Assembly: GCA_029556615.1 (NCBI GenBank)
Contig: JAKQDD010000211.1
Location: 91,323 to 155,322, forward strand
Direction of reading: 5' to 3'
DNA length: 64,000 nucleotides
DNA from: Verrucomicrobiota bacterium
Lineage (GTDB): Bacteria > Verrucomicrobiota > Verrucomicrobiia > Limisphaerales > J093
A program made the position numbers and the translations under genes. The notes under the pieces were generated by a model. It did no database searches, was not told the origin of the DNA, and was given only the letters and a program-made list of their open reading frames with translations. How positions within the stretch are numbered: position 1 is the first letter of the stretch; every line of letters begins with the position of its first letter. This document shows, piece after piece, positions 42,761-51,964 of the stretch.

Positions 42761-43926
42761 CCGACGATCCCGCCGTTGAGGAGGTAGACGTAGCGGAGAG
42801 ACTTCGCCGGGTCCTGCGGCTCCGACACGCGGGCCATGAGGACCTTGCGGCTGGACGTGGACGACTTGCTCCCGATGAGGTCGAACGTGATCTTGGTGTC
42901 GCTCCACACCGACAGGACCGCGTCGAGCGCTTCCTTGGAGAAGCGCCCCGTCTCGTCAGATCCCGTCGCCTCGACCGACACCGGGATCGAGTGAGGTTTG
43001 CTGGTGGCTCGGAGCTGCGTGGCCAGGTGTACGGTCTTGTGCCCCACGTCGAGCTGAAACCCAACGAACTTCTCCGTCGGAGCAGCGGCCGTAAAGAGGA
43101 AGTCGACCGCCCGTCGCACCTGGTCGCGCGACGCGGTGAAGGAGTTCGTCGAGGTCTCATCGACCGCCAGCGCAGGGAGCGAGGTGACGTTCTGGAACCC
43201 CTGCTGCACCAGGACTCCAAAGATCCCCCCGTCCTGACGACGGAACGTCGTCATGTTGGCGTGCTTGAGGACGGTGAAGGTGTCGCCTCCGGAACGCAGG
43301 AAGTCGCTGAGCGGTCGGATGGCCGCGGACGGAACGATGAACCGCCCCGAGAAGGGCCCGATCGCGATCCCGTAGGCGAGCTTCGAGTTGGCCACGACCC
43401 GTCCATCCCAGCAGTAGACAGCGCACCTGTGCGGCTCGTGCGACTCGTCCTTGCTGGCAAAGAGGGACACCCGCGTGATGGCGTCCACGAAGGGAGCCGT
43501 CTCCAGGGTGGCCTCCTCCTTCGAGGCCGCGACCCGCTCGTCCCAGAAGGGCCACTGGTCCGCCTTGCAGGCCGAGAGGTGGTTGGTCCACAGCCCCGCC
43601 GTGATGGAGCTATGCTTCCCGTCGTAGCTGATCGACGTCACCGCGTCCCCGTCGGGGACCGCCTGTAGGCACTGGAGCAGCGCATGTGCGTCAGCGGTGA
43701 AGTACCCGTCCTTCAGGCCCTCCGGCACGGTAACCCCCTGGATAGGGACCTGCGACACGGAGACCCGATTGAAGGACAGCACGCTCACAGGGGAGTGGGT
43801 GTCGTCGCGCTTGACTCGAAACAGCACGAACCCTGAGAGGTCATCCGTACCAGACTTGGGACCGACGCTCTTGGACGCCGACACGAGCGCGCTGTGAAGG
43901 TTATTCCTGGAACACTCGAACTGCAT
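42757..43926 (-). CDS. dnaN: DNA polymerase III beta sliding clamp
   Basis: I chose ATG 43926 (MQFECSRNNLHSALV), preceded by GAGG; an upstream GTG is possible. The 389-residue length and the threefold repetition of a strand-helix domain fit a DnaN clamp. It starts with the typical 'F.....L..AL......V' helix and ends with YVYLLNGG near the C-terminus. The clamp encircles DNA and tethers polymerase. The same operon encodes Rad50-like halves, and the loader subunits lie elsewhere in the window. Confidence 0.75.
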   Translation of the reverse strand: MQFECSRNNLHSALVSASKSVGPKSGTDDLSGFVLFRVKRDDTHSPVSVLSFNRVSVSQVPIQGVTVPEGLKDGYFTADAHALLQCLQAVPDGDAVTSISYDGKHSSITAGLWTNHLSACKADQWPFWDERVAASKEEATLETAPFVDAITRVSLFASKDESHEPHRCAVYCWDGRVVANSKLAYGIAIGPFSGRFIVPSAAIRPLSDFLRSGGDTFTVLKHANMTTFRRQDGGIFGVLVQQGFQNVTSLPALAVDETSTNSFTASRDQVRRAVDFLFTAAAPTEKFVGFQLDVGHKTVHLATQLRATSKPHSIPVSVEATGSDETGRFSKEALDAVLSVWSDTKITFDLIGSKSSTSSRKVLMARVSEPQDPAKSLRYVYLLNGGIVG

Positions 43927-43943
43927 AGGCACCTCGGGGAGGT

Positions 43944-44207
43944 CTAGTGGTTTACGGACTGGAGGGTCGTCGATACGTGGTCGATTTGGGCTGAGATTCG
44001 AGACACCTCGGACGCGATCTGCGCCTCTATCGCCTGGATCTCCTCGTCGATGCGGTCAGGATCTACTCCGAGGTCCACGGCGCGCTGCCGCGCCGCCTCC
44101 CACTCCTGCTCGCTCGCCTGCGCGGCACCCTCCGCACGGGACAAGCGCGCCTTCGTCTCGTCTAGTCGACGCAGGACACCTTGTGCTCGTGTATCGATCT
44201 CAGCCAT
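43944..44207 (-). CDS. Short coiled-coil protein
   Basis: This 87-residue protein has an AGGAGGGG ribosome site before ATG 44207. It is almost entirely heptad-like helix, for example DETKARLSRAEGAAQASEQE and QAIEAQIASEVSRISAQI. It lies between the nuclease and clamp genes. It could be a loose coiled-coil partner of the split Rad50-like ATPase, but this is only inferred from its character and place. Confidence 0.5.
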   Translation of the reverse strand: MAEIDTRAQGVLRRLDETKARLSRAEGAAQASEQEWEAARQRAVDLGVDPDRIDEEIQAIEAQIASEVSRISAQIDHVSTTLQSVNH

Positions 44208-44215
44208 CGCCCCTC

Positions 44216-45370
44216 CTACCCGCTCGCGCGGTTGACCAAACTCGCCAGGCCGGCGAGGCCGTCCAGATCAGATTCCTGGGCGAGGTTCTCCTCCGCCACG
44301 AAGGGTGCGGTCACGACGGGCTTCCGCTTGGCTCGTAGTTCCGCGAGCTGCACCTGCCGAGGCTCACAGATTGACTCGTAGTCACAGATCCGACACTGCC
44401 CCCCCACCCTGGCCGGAAAGTCGTCGGCCACCACCGCGGCCTGCGTATCTGGGGGCATGGGGAGCGGAGACTTCCGCTCGATCCGTAGCATCTCGTCCGC
44501 GAACCGGATAGCCCGCGCGGCGATCTGTTCGACCCGCTCCTGGTCGCAGTCGTACCACACGATCCCCTTGGATGGACCCCGGGCCTCATAGGCCGCGAGC
44601 GCGCGCTTGCGACTATCTGTCGCGTCAGGAGCTCGAACTACGTCACGCAGGAACCCCACCTCTGCCTCCCAGTCGTAACCCGCAGGGTAGCGGTAAGGGA
44701 CGACCCCGAGGCGCTTGGGCACCTGCCCATAGACTAGGGAGACTGCGAGTGCGTAGAACACGAGCTGGTCAACGTCGACGTGCATACGGAACGCGCGCGC
44801 GTCATCGTCCCAATACTCCCGCCCGTTCTTCCCGTCCAGCACGAACGGACCCGTCTCGGTGCTCTGAACAAGGTATAGGTCCAGCCGGCCGCTCACCACG
44901 ACCTCGGGGTCCACGCGGAGCCGGCCAGCCAGCTTGTGCTCCGGCAGCGCGACGTCCCCGTAGAGCTTGTTCGCATGACAGGTCGCCACGAACCCCTGCG
45001 CGGACCGGATGACGTCAGCGCGCAGGGCCGCTAGGTCGGCTCGCGGGGCGAGCCGGAAGTTCGGCTTCCGCCCCTGCTTAGGAGGTTCGGACGCCTTCCG
45101 AACTTCCTTGTCAAACTCATCGTTGGCGACCATCCGCAGGATCTGACGAGCGTCGTCCTCGTCCCGCTCCCACCCTCGCATGTTGTAGAAGACCTCAACG
45201 GCCTTCTGCACCACCGTACCAACAAGCGCGTGCTCGTCGGTCTTTCCCTCAGGAAAGGGCTTCTGCCTACCCTCTCCACCTCCAACGTCGATACCAGGGA
45301 ATCCACGCCGCCACAGGTACTGTCGCGGACACTCCTCCCAGGACGACATGCTGGGCCAGTAGACGATCAT
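44216..45370 (-). CDS. PD-(D/E)XK nuclease, Cas4/RecB-like with possible Fe-S cluster
   Basis: The start at ATG 45370 (MIVYWPSMSSWEECPRQY) overlaps the SbcD stop (ATGA). The 384-residue protein opens with the 'S.S.W..CP..Y' motif of RecB/AddB/Cas4 proteins. It has SGRLDLYL and FVLDGKNG (the D...DxK active site near residues 205-225), and QLVFYALAVSL after it. A C-terminal CRICDYESIC together with the early Cys14 would hold a 4Fe-4S cluster. It resects or processes DNA ends alongside SbcCD. Confidence 0.78.
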   Translation of the reverse strand: MIVYWPSMSSWEECPRQYLWRRGFPGIDVGGGEGRQKPFPEGKTDEHALVGTVVQKAVEVFYNMRGWERDEDDARQILRMVANDEFDKEVRKASEPPKQGRKPNFRLAPRADLAALRADVIRSAQGFVATCHANKLYGDVALPEHKLAGRLRVDPEVVVSGRLDLYLVQSTETGPFVLDGKNGREYWDDDARAFRMHVDVDQLVFYALAVSLVYGQVPKRLGVVPYRYPAGYDWEAEVGFLRDVVRAPDATDSRKRALAAYEARGPSKGIVWYDCDQERVEQIAARAIRFADEMLRIERKSPLPMPPDTQAAVVADDFPARVGGQCRICDYESICEPRQVQLAELRAKRKPVVTAPFVAEENLAQESDLDGLAGLASLVNRASG

Positions 45371-46356
45371 GATTGCATCCTCGCGCTCTCGGAGCGCCTG
45401 AATACGTCGAGTACCCGCTCGCGCGCCTCTGGCGACACGTTGGGGAGCGCACGCACCAGGGCGTCCAGCGTCTGGTCCCTCCCCTCCTCTGCCACCGCGG
45501 TCGCCACCTGCGCGAGACACGCGACGTCGACCGTGGGTCGATCAGCGACCTCCTCCCGGTCCTTGAACACCTCCGCAGGAGACCGGACGTCGATCGCGAT
45601 GGTGCGCACAGTAGCGGGCTGTCCGCGCAGCAGGTGCAGGTCTGCAACCTGCGGAATGCGCTGCACGTCGTCCTCCGCGAGGGTCCCCCGCGTAAGGGAC
45701 CCGATGTTGACGACCCACTGGCCCGGCGCGAACTCACGCACCCCCTGATCCTTGTGCCAGTGCCCCACACACACGACGCTTGCCGACGGGAATAGGGAAG
45801 GGAAAAGCCCGTAAGGCAGGACGTCCTCCCCAGGGAAGAAGGCCAGGCTCGGGTCCGCCGACGCGAGCTGGTGGAGCATCACCACCAGGTGATCTTCCGG
45901 TCCCGGGGGGACGTAGAGGGAGGCGGGGTCGAAGCGAGCTCCCTGATACGGACGACCCACCACCCGAACCGTGGTGCCATCAGGGTTGGTGAGCACGGCC
46001 TCATGCGGCCCGTAGCAGGGACGAAAGATCCCGCTCTCGAAGCAGACGGCGAGCGGACTCTCATCCAGGTGAGCAAGTGAGCCGTACCGGACGTCATGGT
46101 TCCCGATGTTCGCGTAGACCGGACAGGGATAGCTGCGGTGGACCTTGGCGGTCCTCCGCACGAGGTCGTGCGAGTTGTTGTCGGGGTTCTTCTCGTCGAA
46201 GAAGTCACCGCCGTCGAGGACGGCGGTAGCCTTGATGTCGCGGGCGATCTCGCCCACCTGGCAGAGCTTGTCGGTGACCGTCTCCGTCCAGTCGTCCGAG
46301 CGTCCCCGAGGTGCTCGGTCGCGCATGTGGACGTCTGTTCTCCAGAGAAGGTGCAT
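45367..46356 (-). CDS. sbcD: SbcD/Mre11-like nuclease subunit
   Basis: This 329-residue protein has the calcineurin-type phosphoesterase motifs in order: TDVH (8-10), LDGGDFFDE (Asp51), NIGNHD (83-88), MLHQ and VGHWHK. The first motif is preceded by MHLLWRTDVH, typical of Mre11/SbcD ('H.ADxH'). The capping domain is C-terminal. Together with a Rad50/SbcC-type ATPase it trims DNA ends and hairpins. It directly precedes the Cas4-like nuclease. Confidence 0.85.
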   Translation of the reverse strand: MHLLWRTDVHMRDRAPRGRSDDWTETVTDKLCQVGEIARDIKATAVLDGGDFFDEKNPDNNSHDLVRRTAKVHRSYPCPVYANIGNHDVRYGSLAHLDESPLAVCFESGIFRPCYGPHEAVLTNPDGTTVRVVGRPYQGARFDPASLYVPPGPEDHLVVMLHQLASADPSLAFFPGEDVLPYGLFPSLFPSASVVCVGHWHKDQGVREFAPGQWVVNIGSLTRGTLAEDDVQRIPQVADLHLLRGQPATVRTIAIDVRSPAEVFKDREEVADRPTVDVACLAQVATAVAEEGRDQTLDALVRALPNVSPEARERVLDVFRRSESARMQS

Positions 46357-46420
46357 CGAGGAGATTATACCCCTCGGTCTGACACCCCCTCGAAGGAAGA
46401 CGACCCAGAGCGAATCTACT

Positions 46421-46753
46421 TCATGGCCTCAACCTCTCGCAGGCACGCAGCACTCCAGCACGGCACGCCATCTGGTAGTAGCTCGTGATGCGGGAGGTCT
46501 CGCGCGCACGTGCGACCCCTCGCTCAAGCAGGTGCGCAGCGTGGTAGCAGGCCATCGCTTCCTGGTCCCTCGTGCAGGCAGGCGTCACCTTGACGGTGAG
46601 AATCACGCAGCTTACCGTGCCACCAGCATCGCAGGCATTATGTAGACGATTCCACTCACGCTCGCGCTGGACCCGTTGTAGGACTGGGCTCACGAGCGCA
46701 ATCAGGACGATGAGGGTCCCCAGGACCCCCAGCAGCTTGGCGGTCGACCTCAT
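46421..46753 (-). CDS. Small membrane-anchored Cys-rich protein (Sel1-like)
   Basis: This 110-residue protein has AAGGAGGG before ATG 46753. Residues about 7-25 form one transmembrane or signal-anchor helix (LLGVLGTLIVLIALVSPVL). The rest is helical with five cysteines in Sel1-like arrangement (CYHAAHLLERGVAR, then YYQMACRAGVLRACERL). It is translationally coupled to an exported-looking DPBB protein, so a cell-envelope role in lysis is possible. Confidence 0.55.
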   Translation of the reverse strand: MRSTAKLLGVLGTLIVLIALVSPVLQRVQREREWNRLHNACDAGGTVSCVILTVKVTPACTRDQEAMACYHAAHLLERGVARARETSRITSYYQMACRAGVLRACERLRP

Positions 46754-47220
46754 GCGACCCTCCTTGGAGGGCGAAGTAGGGCAGGGGGGCCGGAGTTCCC
46801 CGGAGCGAGGACCCAGTAGTAGACGGTCTCGATCCCGGCCAGGCCAATCGCAGTGTAGACGTTAGGGAGGAGGTCGAGGTGACCTCGGTACCGCTCCCCT
46901 GGAGGAAGGCGCTTGGTGCGCATGTGCCAAACCCCCTTGCGGTTCAACGTCCCCCACGGCCCTCTGTCGACCACGTAGGCGACCGTACATCGACCCGTTC
47001 TGGCCAGGCAGACCCCAACGCGGGTTCCACAGGGAAGGGTACGGTGTGCGACGCCACTGTCGCGCATCTTCTCCCACTCGCGGGAACCATACTTCGTCTG
47101 AAGTCGATCCTTGCAGGCGAAGGTGCCCACGTTGTCGTAGCGGTCCCCAACGAATCCGTACTGGGAAGCGTTACCGACCTGTGCCCCCATCAACAGCATA
47201 ATGGCAAGTAGTAGGGTCAT
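46750..47220 (-). CDS. RlpA-like double-psi beta-barrel protein with signal peptide
   Basis: I chose ATG 47220 (MTLLLAIMLLMGAQVGNASQ), because the first 20 residues look like a cleavable signal peptide. The remaining part has GVAHRTLPCGTRVGVCLA and VAYVVDRGPWGTLNRKG and then a DLLPNVYTAIG segment. This is the RlpA/double-psi beta-barrel pattern. RlpA proteins bind or cleave peptidoglycan. A role in host lysis or entry is inferred. It overlaps the 3' end of the Rad50-like N-terminal gene by 50 bases. Confidence 0.65.
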   Translation of the reverse strand: MTLLLAIMLLMGAQVGNASQYGFVGDRYDNVGTFACKDRLQTKYGSREWEKMRDSGVAHRTLPCGTRVGVCLARTGRCTVAYVVDRGPWGTLNRKGVWHMRTKRLPPGERYRGHLDLLPNVYTAIGLAGIETVYYWVLAPGNSGPPALLRPPRRVA

Positions 47221-48427
47221 GAGAGTGTGTCTCCGGTCGCCGCTCGTTCGGAGCTGTAGACCCGCAGAACGGGCAAGCTCCCACGTCATTGACCACCTCG
47301 TCTCGACACCGTGTCGCAAGGGTGAGTGCGGCACGACTCTCCTCCACGTCACGACGAGCGTCTCGCAGGCGCTCGCCCGCATTCCTCAGGTGGTCCCTCG
47401 TGGATCGAAGAACGCGCAGACGGTCGAGGGAGGACCGAAGGACCTGCGCGTCAGGTAGCGTGATCTTCTGGAGGACCTTCTGGGCCTCTCGCTTGGCGCT
47501 AAGGTGCTGGATGTGGTCCCGAGCGCGCAGGACGGCCGCATGACGCTGAACCCTGTCGCGCAGCCCCTCCCCTTCTGGGAGTCGCAGGGCAGTGATGACC
47601 TTCAGCGCCTCGCACTGCCTGGCAGATCTTCCCAGGCGATCTCGCGCGGCGCGCAGGTGGTCGAGACGCGCCACGAGCTCCCGCAACAGGTCTCCATGCG
47701 GAAGCCTCAAGTCTCGCACCCCCGCCAGCCGCCTTGCGCGGGCCGCTAGGGCGGTGATCTGGTCGCGCAGGCCCTGGAGGCGCTCCACCTCCTGAAGACG
47801 GGCCTCTACGCGTGCGAGGTGCCCTGGGACATGCGTGGCCTCCTCCGCGCTCGACTCTGCTGGGCTGAGGTAGGCCAACCAACCTCGCGCGTTTCGCAGC
47901 GCTTCCTGGGCCGTAGACAACCGACCCCGCACGCTACGACGGTCCGACTCAAGGAGTCGAGCGGCCTGCGCGAGGAGCTCCGCCCGTCCGGGGTCGCATA
48001 CCGCCTCCGCGAGGTAGGCTCCCGTGCGATCCACCAGGAAGGCGGACTCACCCTGGCGCGCGAACTGCGGCCACACCGCTTCCCCTCCCACCTCCACAGA
48101 CCGAATCCCCGCCTCACGCACCTGGGGAGGAACCTCGCGTCCAGGGTACAAGGTTGCCCCTCCAACACGATACATGGGACGACCCTTGGACCCCCCGTCC
48201 CTCCCCCACGTGAAGCGGGAGTCCCCGAGGTCGACTTCGACCTCCATCTGGGGAGCGCCACGACGAACCAGGTGGGCGGACGGGGTGTTCTGGAAGCTGG
48301 CGCGAATCGCGCGAGCGAGGGCGGACTTGCCCCCGTTGTTGGGGCCGGCGACTGCCGTAAGGCCGGAGACTTCGACCTCTGCGTCCTCGTAGGCTTGGAA
48401 GTTCTTGAGGCGGAATCGGACGGGCAT
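47171..48427 (-). CDS. Rad50/SbcC-like ATPase, N-terminal half with zinc hook
   Basis: This 418-residue protein shows the N-terminal half of an SMC/Rad50 protein: FRLKNFQAYEDAEVEVSG, Walker A GPNNGGKS (28-35), FARQGESAFLVDRTGAYLAE (the Q-loop region), then a coiled coil (about 150-370) and CPFCG (385-389) as a zinc-hook motif. It then ends within 30 residues. There is no Walker B or signature motif; those are in the gene at 42095-42760. SbcD and a nuclease lie between. Confidence 0.78.
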   Translation of the reverse strand: MPVRFRLKNFQAYEDAEVEVSGLTAVAGPNNGGKSALARAIRASFQNTPSAHLVRRGAPQMEVEVDLGDSRFTWGRDGGSKGRPMYRVGGATLYPGREVPPQVREAGIRSVEVGGEAVWPQFARQGESAFLVDRTGAYLAEAVCDPGRAELLAQAARLLESDRRSVRGRLSTAQEALRNARGWLAYLSPAESSAEEATHVPGHLARVEARLQEVERLQGLRDQITALAARARRLAGVRDLRLPHGDLLRELVARLDHLRAARDRLGRSARQCEALKVITALRLPEGEGLRDRVQRHAAVLRARDHIQHLSAKREAQKVLQKITLPDAQVLRSSLDRLRVLRSTRDHLRNAGERLRDARRDVEESRAALTLATRCRDEVVNDVGACPFCGSTAPNERRPETHSHDPTTCHYAVDGGTGR

Positions 48428-48462
48428 CTTAACCTAAGCTACCCGAACCCTCTGACAGAGAC

Positions 48463-49758
48463 CTAGTCGAGGTTGCGGATCGTCTCGGCGAGATCCTCCT
48501 CAGACCCCTCCTCAGCAGCCTCCGCGTCACTTTCGGCCATCTTGACCTCGGTCTGGATGAGCCCACGAGCCTCCGCCGAGAAGGCGGCCTCGTAGCCCTT
48601 ACCTCGAATCTCGGAGAAGAACGCCTTCTTGCCCTGGCCCTTGACCACCGTCCCATCTGGGGAAACCCAGTCGTAGAAGGCCCCGTTCTGTCGAATGCGC
48701 TTGTTGCGCAGCAGCATGTCGAAGGCCGACCGGATGTTGTCGACCCCGATCCCGAAGCTGATCATGAAGCTCGCCTTGCGGCCCTGGCTCGACCCGATCT
48801 TCGTCTTGTCGATCTTCGCCTCGATCTCGGTCGACACGGTCATGTTCTCCGAGATCCCCTTGAGGGGGTTGAAGCGCGCCTCCTCTTCCACGCGGATCTT
48901 CTTGAACCGAATGCGGAGGCTCGACACGTACTTCCACACCATGCCGCCCTGAATGGTGTCGGCGGGTCCCATACCACCCGCGTTGATGCTGCTGCGAAGC
49001 TGCGAGATCGCGATGAGCAACGTCTTGGCGTTGTAGAGCTCCGCCGATAGCTGCGGAAGCTCTCGCGACCACGCACGCGCCACGATGCCTGGCTGCCCGG
49101 CACTACCATCGCGGTCAGCGAGGGCACGGTCGTGCTCGATTGTCGGGACGGCGAACCCGACCGAGTCGAACACCATCACGGGCACCTTGAAGCTGGCGAA
49201 CACGTACGCGATCTGGATCCCGTCCTCCAGGGTGTTCGGCTGGTAGAGACGGAACAGGGACTCGTCGTCGATCGGCACCCCGAGGCGACGCGCGTAGTCG
49301 GGAACGATGGCGTGCTCCCAGTCAATGTAGACTGAAGGCCAGCCCCTGCGGGCCGCCTCCGCGCACGCCATGAGGGCGAACGTCGTCTTGCCACACGACT
49401 CCGGGCCGTAGATCTGCACGACGCGCCCGAGCGGCCAGCCGGGACACGGGGGCACCCCGAGGTCGTTCGGCTCCCCGCCAATGAGGTAGTCGAGGATGAA
49501 GCTGCCCGTCGAGATGTGCGGGAGCGACTCCCTCATCTCTCGGGATGAGATCGGCACGTAGGGAGCCGGCTTCTTCGCCTTGGCGAAGACGCTATCGACC
49601 ATCTTACCGGCCGCCGCGAACCCGCTCGCGAAGGCAGGGTCCCGCTTGACGGGGGACTTTGCCTTGGGCTTGGGTGGCGCATGGGTCTTGATCGCGGCCT
49701 CTGGCTCCTCGGCAAGGGTCTCGTCGCTATCCTTCTCCCGTTCCTTCTTCTTCGTCAT
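48463..49758 (-). CDS. recA: RecA/UvsX-like recombinase
   Basis: I chose ATG 49758 (MTKKKEREKDSDETL) because upstream sequence overlaps the RuvC-like gene. The 431-residue protein has Walker A GPESCGKT (118-125), Walker B VPVMVFDSVGF, and AISQLRSSINAGG before a loop-2 region. The N-terminal 70 residues are a charged extension, and the C-terminus is acidic. It performs strand exchange in replication-coupled recombination. Its neighbours encode a RuvC-like resolvase and an uncharacterised candidate single-strand-binding protein. Confidence 0.88.
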   Translation of the reverse strand: MTKKKEREKDSDETLAEEPEAAIKTHAPPKPKAKSPVKRDPAFASGFAAAGKMVDSVFAKAKKPAPYVPISSREMRESLPHISTGSFILDYLIGGEPNDLGVPPCPGWPLGRVVQIYGPESCGKTTFALMACAEAARRGWPSVYIDWEHAIVPDYARRLGVPIDDESLFRLYQPNTLEDGIQIAYVFASFKVPVMVFDSVGFAVPTIEHDRALADRDGSAGQPGIVARAWSRELPQLSAELYNAKTLLIAISQLRSSINAGGMGPADTIQGGMVWKYVSSLRIRFKKIRVEEEARFNPLKGISENMTVSTEIEAKIDKTKIGSSQGRKASFMISFGIGVDNIRSAFDMLLRNKRIRQNGAFYDWVSPDGTVVKGQGKKAFFSEIRGKGYEAAFSAEARGLIQTEVKMAESDAEAAEEGSEEDLAETIRNLD

Positions 49759-50395
49759 GGTCTCCCCACAGGAAGAAGCGCTTGTCCTCCTTGTGGAGAG
49801 CGCCCTTCCGCTCGATGGTTCCGGCGAGCGCACCCTTCTTGCGCACTCGCACATCGGTAAACTGCTCACGCTCCAGCGTGGTGAGGTCTTGCTCTGCTAC
49901 CTCACCACGCTGGAGCAACCAGAATCGACAGCCTGTGCGCGCGGCCCACCAGGCGTCTGCCTGGTGTTCACTCCAGCCGCGCTTCTGCCCCGTGTCTCGC
50001 TTGGCGGCCTCCACCATGTCAGCCTTCGTCATCGACCACTTGGGTGGACGCCGAAGGAAGGCCCGTGCCTGCGCCTTGAGGTGCAGGGGCGACCATAACA
50101 CGAGGGGGCACCGCTCCTGCCGTAGAGCCTCGCACATGTACAAGAAGACCCCGTACATCCCCTCCGAGTACGTCTCCCCGAATACCGAGTACTCGGCGGA
50201 CACGAGGAGGTCCGGGTGCGCACGTACCAACACCCGGAGGCGCTCTCGCAGGTCCACGTAGCGGTCTACGAACAACGTCGATGACGACGTGCGTAGCTCT
50301 CCGCGATCGAGACAGGTGGGGACTCGTCCCGCCTCACACTCCGCTAGTGCCCAGCCGAAGTGGGTGAGGCTGGGATCGAGACCCAGGACCCTCAT
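49727..50395 (-). CDS. RuvC-like Holliday junction resolvase
   Basis: This 222-residue protein starts at ATG 50395. The RNase H-like fold has the catalytic acids in the expected places: Asp7 in MRVLGLDPSL, Glu68 in VSAEYSV, and Asp147 in SEHQADAWW. A charged C-terminus follows. The layout matches RuvC-type resolvases of phages. It overlaps the RecA start by 32 bases and follows the candidate DNA-binding gene, so junction resolution after recombination is the likely role. Confidence 0.8.
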   Translation of the reverse strand: MRVLGLDPSLTHFGWALAECEAGRVPTCLDRGELRTSSSTLFVDRYVDLRERLRVLVRAHPDLLVSAEYSVFGETYSEGMYGVFLYMCEALRQERCPLVLWSPLHLKAQARAFLRRPPKWSMTKADMVEAAKRDTGQKRGWSEHQADAWWAARTGCRFWLLQRGEVAEQDLTTLEREQFTDVRVRKKGALAGTIERKGALHKEDKRFFLWGDHDEEEGTGEG

Positions 50396-50399
50396 CGAG

Positions 50400-51182
50400 C
50401 TACTTGAGGCTGCCGATGAGGTTGTCGATCTCCTCCGAGGAGGGAACCGCACCCGCTGCCGCCGCCGCCGCACCCGCCGCGCCACCACGGCCGCCCGCCG
50501 CCGCGCCGCGGATCTTGGCGTCGACCTCAGCAGCGGTGAGCTTGTGGGCGATCTCGCCGTTGTTCAGCTTCTGGGCGAGCCGCTTGATCCGGTCGAGCAT
50601 CCCACCCACGATGCGAGCCGCCGCCCCGCCCGGCTCCGAAGCCGCCTTGGTCACGAGCTGCTCGAACATGTTGCCCTTGGTGTTCCGCACGGTGATCTTC
50701 TGGAAGTTGGTGTCCGTGCAGGTCACCATGAGGTCGTTGTCCCCGAGGGGGAACTCGTCCTGAAGGGCCTTGATGTTGGCGTACTTGTCCTTGTCGAGCA
50801 GGACGTACCCGACCTTGGAGTCGGTCTCAATACGGGACGGATCGAGCTTGCCCTTCTGGTCGGTCGGCCACTGGATGACGATCGTCGCCGCGCTGTGACG
50901 CGCCTTGTCGGTACCGGACAGGAACCGACGGTGCGTGTCGTCGTACACGACGTACTGCTTGATGTGGCTGTTCCAGTAGCGCTCCGCCTGCCACCAGCGA
51001 GGAGGCTGCTTGAAGTCGGGGCGCTTCTCAGGCGTCGGGGGGAAGATGACGAACGAGAGCCGGTAGCTGCGTCCTGACTCGAACTTGATCCGGTCGCCCG
51101 AGGCGTCAAGGTCGCGGTCGCCCTGGTCGAAGGTGATCGTGTTCTCGATGGGAACTTCATACGTGAGGCTGAGGTCAGACAT
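50400..51182 (-). CDS. Possible ssDNA-binding protein
   Basis: This 260-residue protein starts at ATG 51182. About 200 residues are mixed beta/alpha, with aromatic-rich segments such as RWWQAERYWNSHIKQYVVYD. The C-terminus has an A/G-rich linker and an acidic end (SSEEIDNLIGSLK), a feature shared by many single-strand-binding proteins. It is placed four bases upstream of a RuvC-like gene and near RecA. The assignment is from context and composition, not from a recognised domain. Confidence 0.45.
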   Translation of the reverse strand: MSDLSLTYEVPIENTITFDQGDRDLDASGDRIKFESGRSYRLSFVIFPPTPEKRPDFKQPPRWWQAERYWNSHIKQYVVYDDTHRRFLSGTDKARHSAATIVIQWPTDQKGKLDPSRIETDSKVGYVLLDKDKYANIKALQDEFPLGDNDLMVTCTDTNFQKITVRNTKGNMFEQLVTKAASEPGGAAARIVGGMLDRIKRLAQKLNNGEIAHKLTAAEVDAKIRGAAAGGRGGAAGAAAAAAGAVPSSEEIDNLIGSLK

Positions 51183-51311
51183 GGGGTCTCCTGGCCCGCT
51201 CGGGTCGCAGTGAAGGGTTTATGTCACTGAGACGAGGTTCGGTGCGCCCGAAAGCGGTGCAGAAGACCCTACCCGCGGGGTGAGCGGTTGAGACGACCCT
51301 TGTCGTCGACC

Positions 51312-51953
51312 CTAGTAGTTAGGGTCCGCTGGGTCAGCGAGGTTTCCAGAGGGGGGTGGAAGGGGATACCGAGAGGCGTGAGAACCAGTCCCCCCAGTAC
51401 CTGATGGAGTGCTGTCGGTCAGGTCCCGGAGCTGCGCGCGTAGGTGGATCCTCAGGTCCTTGAGGTGCGCGAGCTTGGCGGTGGCGATCTGAAGGATCGT
51501 CTCGGCCTCCGTACGGTCCCCGTCCGCCTCCCGCACCATGAGGTGCTCGGCCTGGAGCTTGATCGACGCGAGCGCGTTTCGATCCGCGATGTTGCGCCCG
51601 TTCTTTACTTCCGGGTCGTTAGACACGAGGAGGTCTGTCGCGAGCTTGAGGCCAAGCTGGAGGTCTCGGTGCCGACTGCGCGCGTGCTGGACCCGCACGC
51701 GGGTCGCGCTGACCATCGCGAGACACGAGGAGAGGAACGCCTCGACCTGCGCGATCTTCCTGCGCAGCACAGGAGCCCCTCCGCTCACTGCGGGGTCCGG
51801 GTCGAGGTCTACCGTCATGCCGTCGAGGTCCTTGACGATCTTCTCCGTGGCTTCCCGGTCCGCCTTAATAGGCGCTGGCGTAGCCTTAGCGAACAGCGCC
51901 TGGGCCTTGTCGAGAGGAGTCTCTGGAGCGGGAAGAGTCGTGTCGTCAGACAT
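51312..51953 (-). CDS. Unknown helical protein
   Basis: This 213-residue protein starts at ATG 51953. It is mostly helical with a coiled-coil-like centre (for example IAQVEAFLSSCLAMVSATRV). The C-terminal 45 residues are low complexity. It lies between the helicase-linked small protein and the candidate DNA-binding gene, and the 129-base gap downstream holds no gene I can see. No function is assigned. Confidence 0.5.
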   Translation of the reverse strand: MSDDTTLPAPETPLDKAQALFAKATPAPIKADREATEKIVKDLDGMTVDLDPDPAVSGGAPVLRRKIAQVEAFLSSCLAMVSATRVRVQHARSRHRDLQLGLKLATDLLVSNDPEVKNGRNIADRNALASIKLQAEHLMVREADGDRTEAETILQIATAKLAHLKDLRIHLRAQLRDLTDSTPSGTGGTGSHASRYPLPPPSGNLADPADPNY

Positions 51954-51964
51954 GAGGGTCCCCG

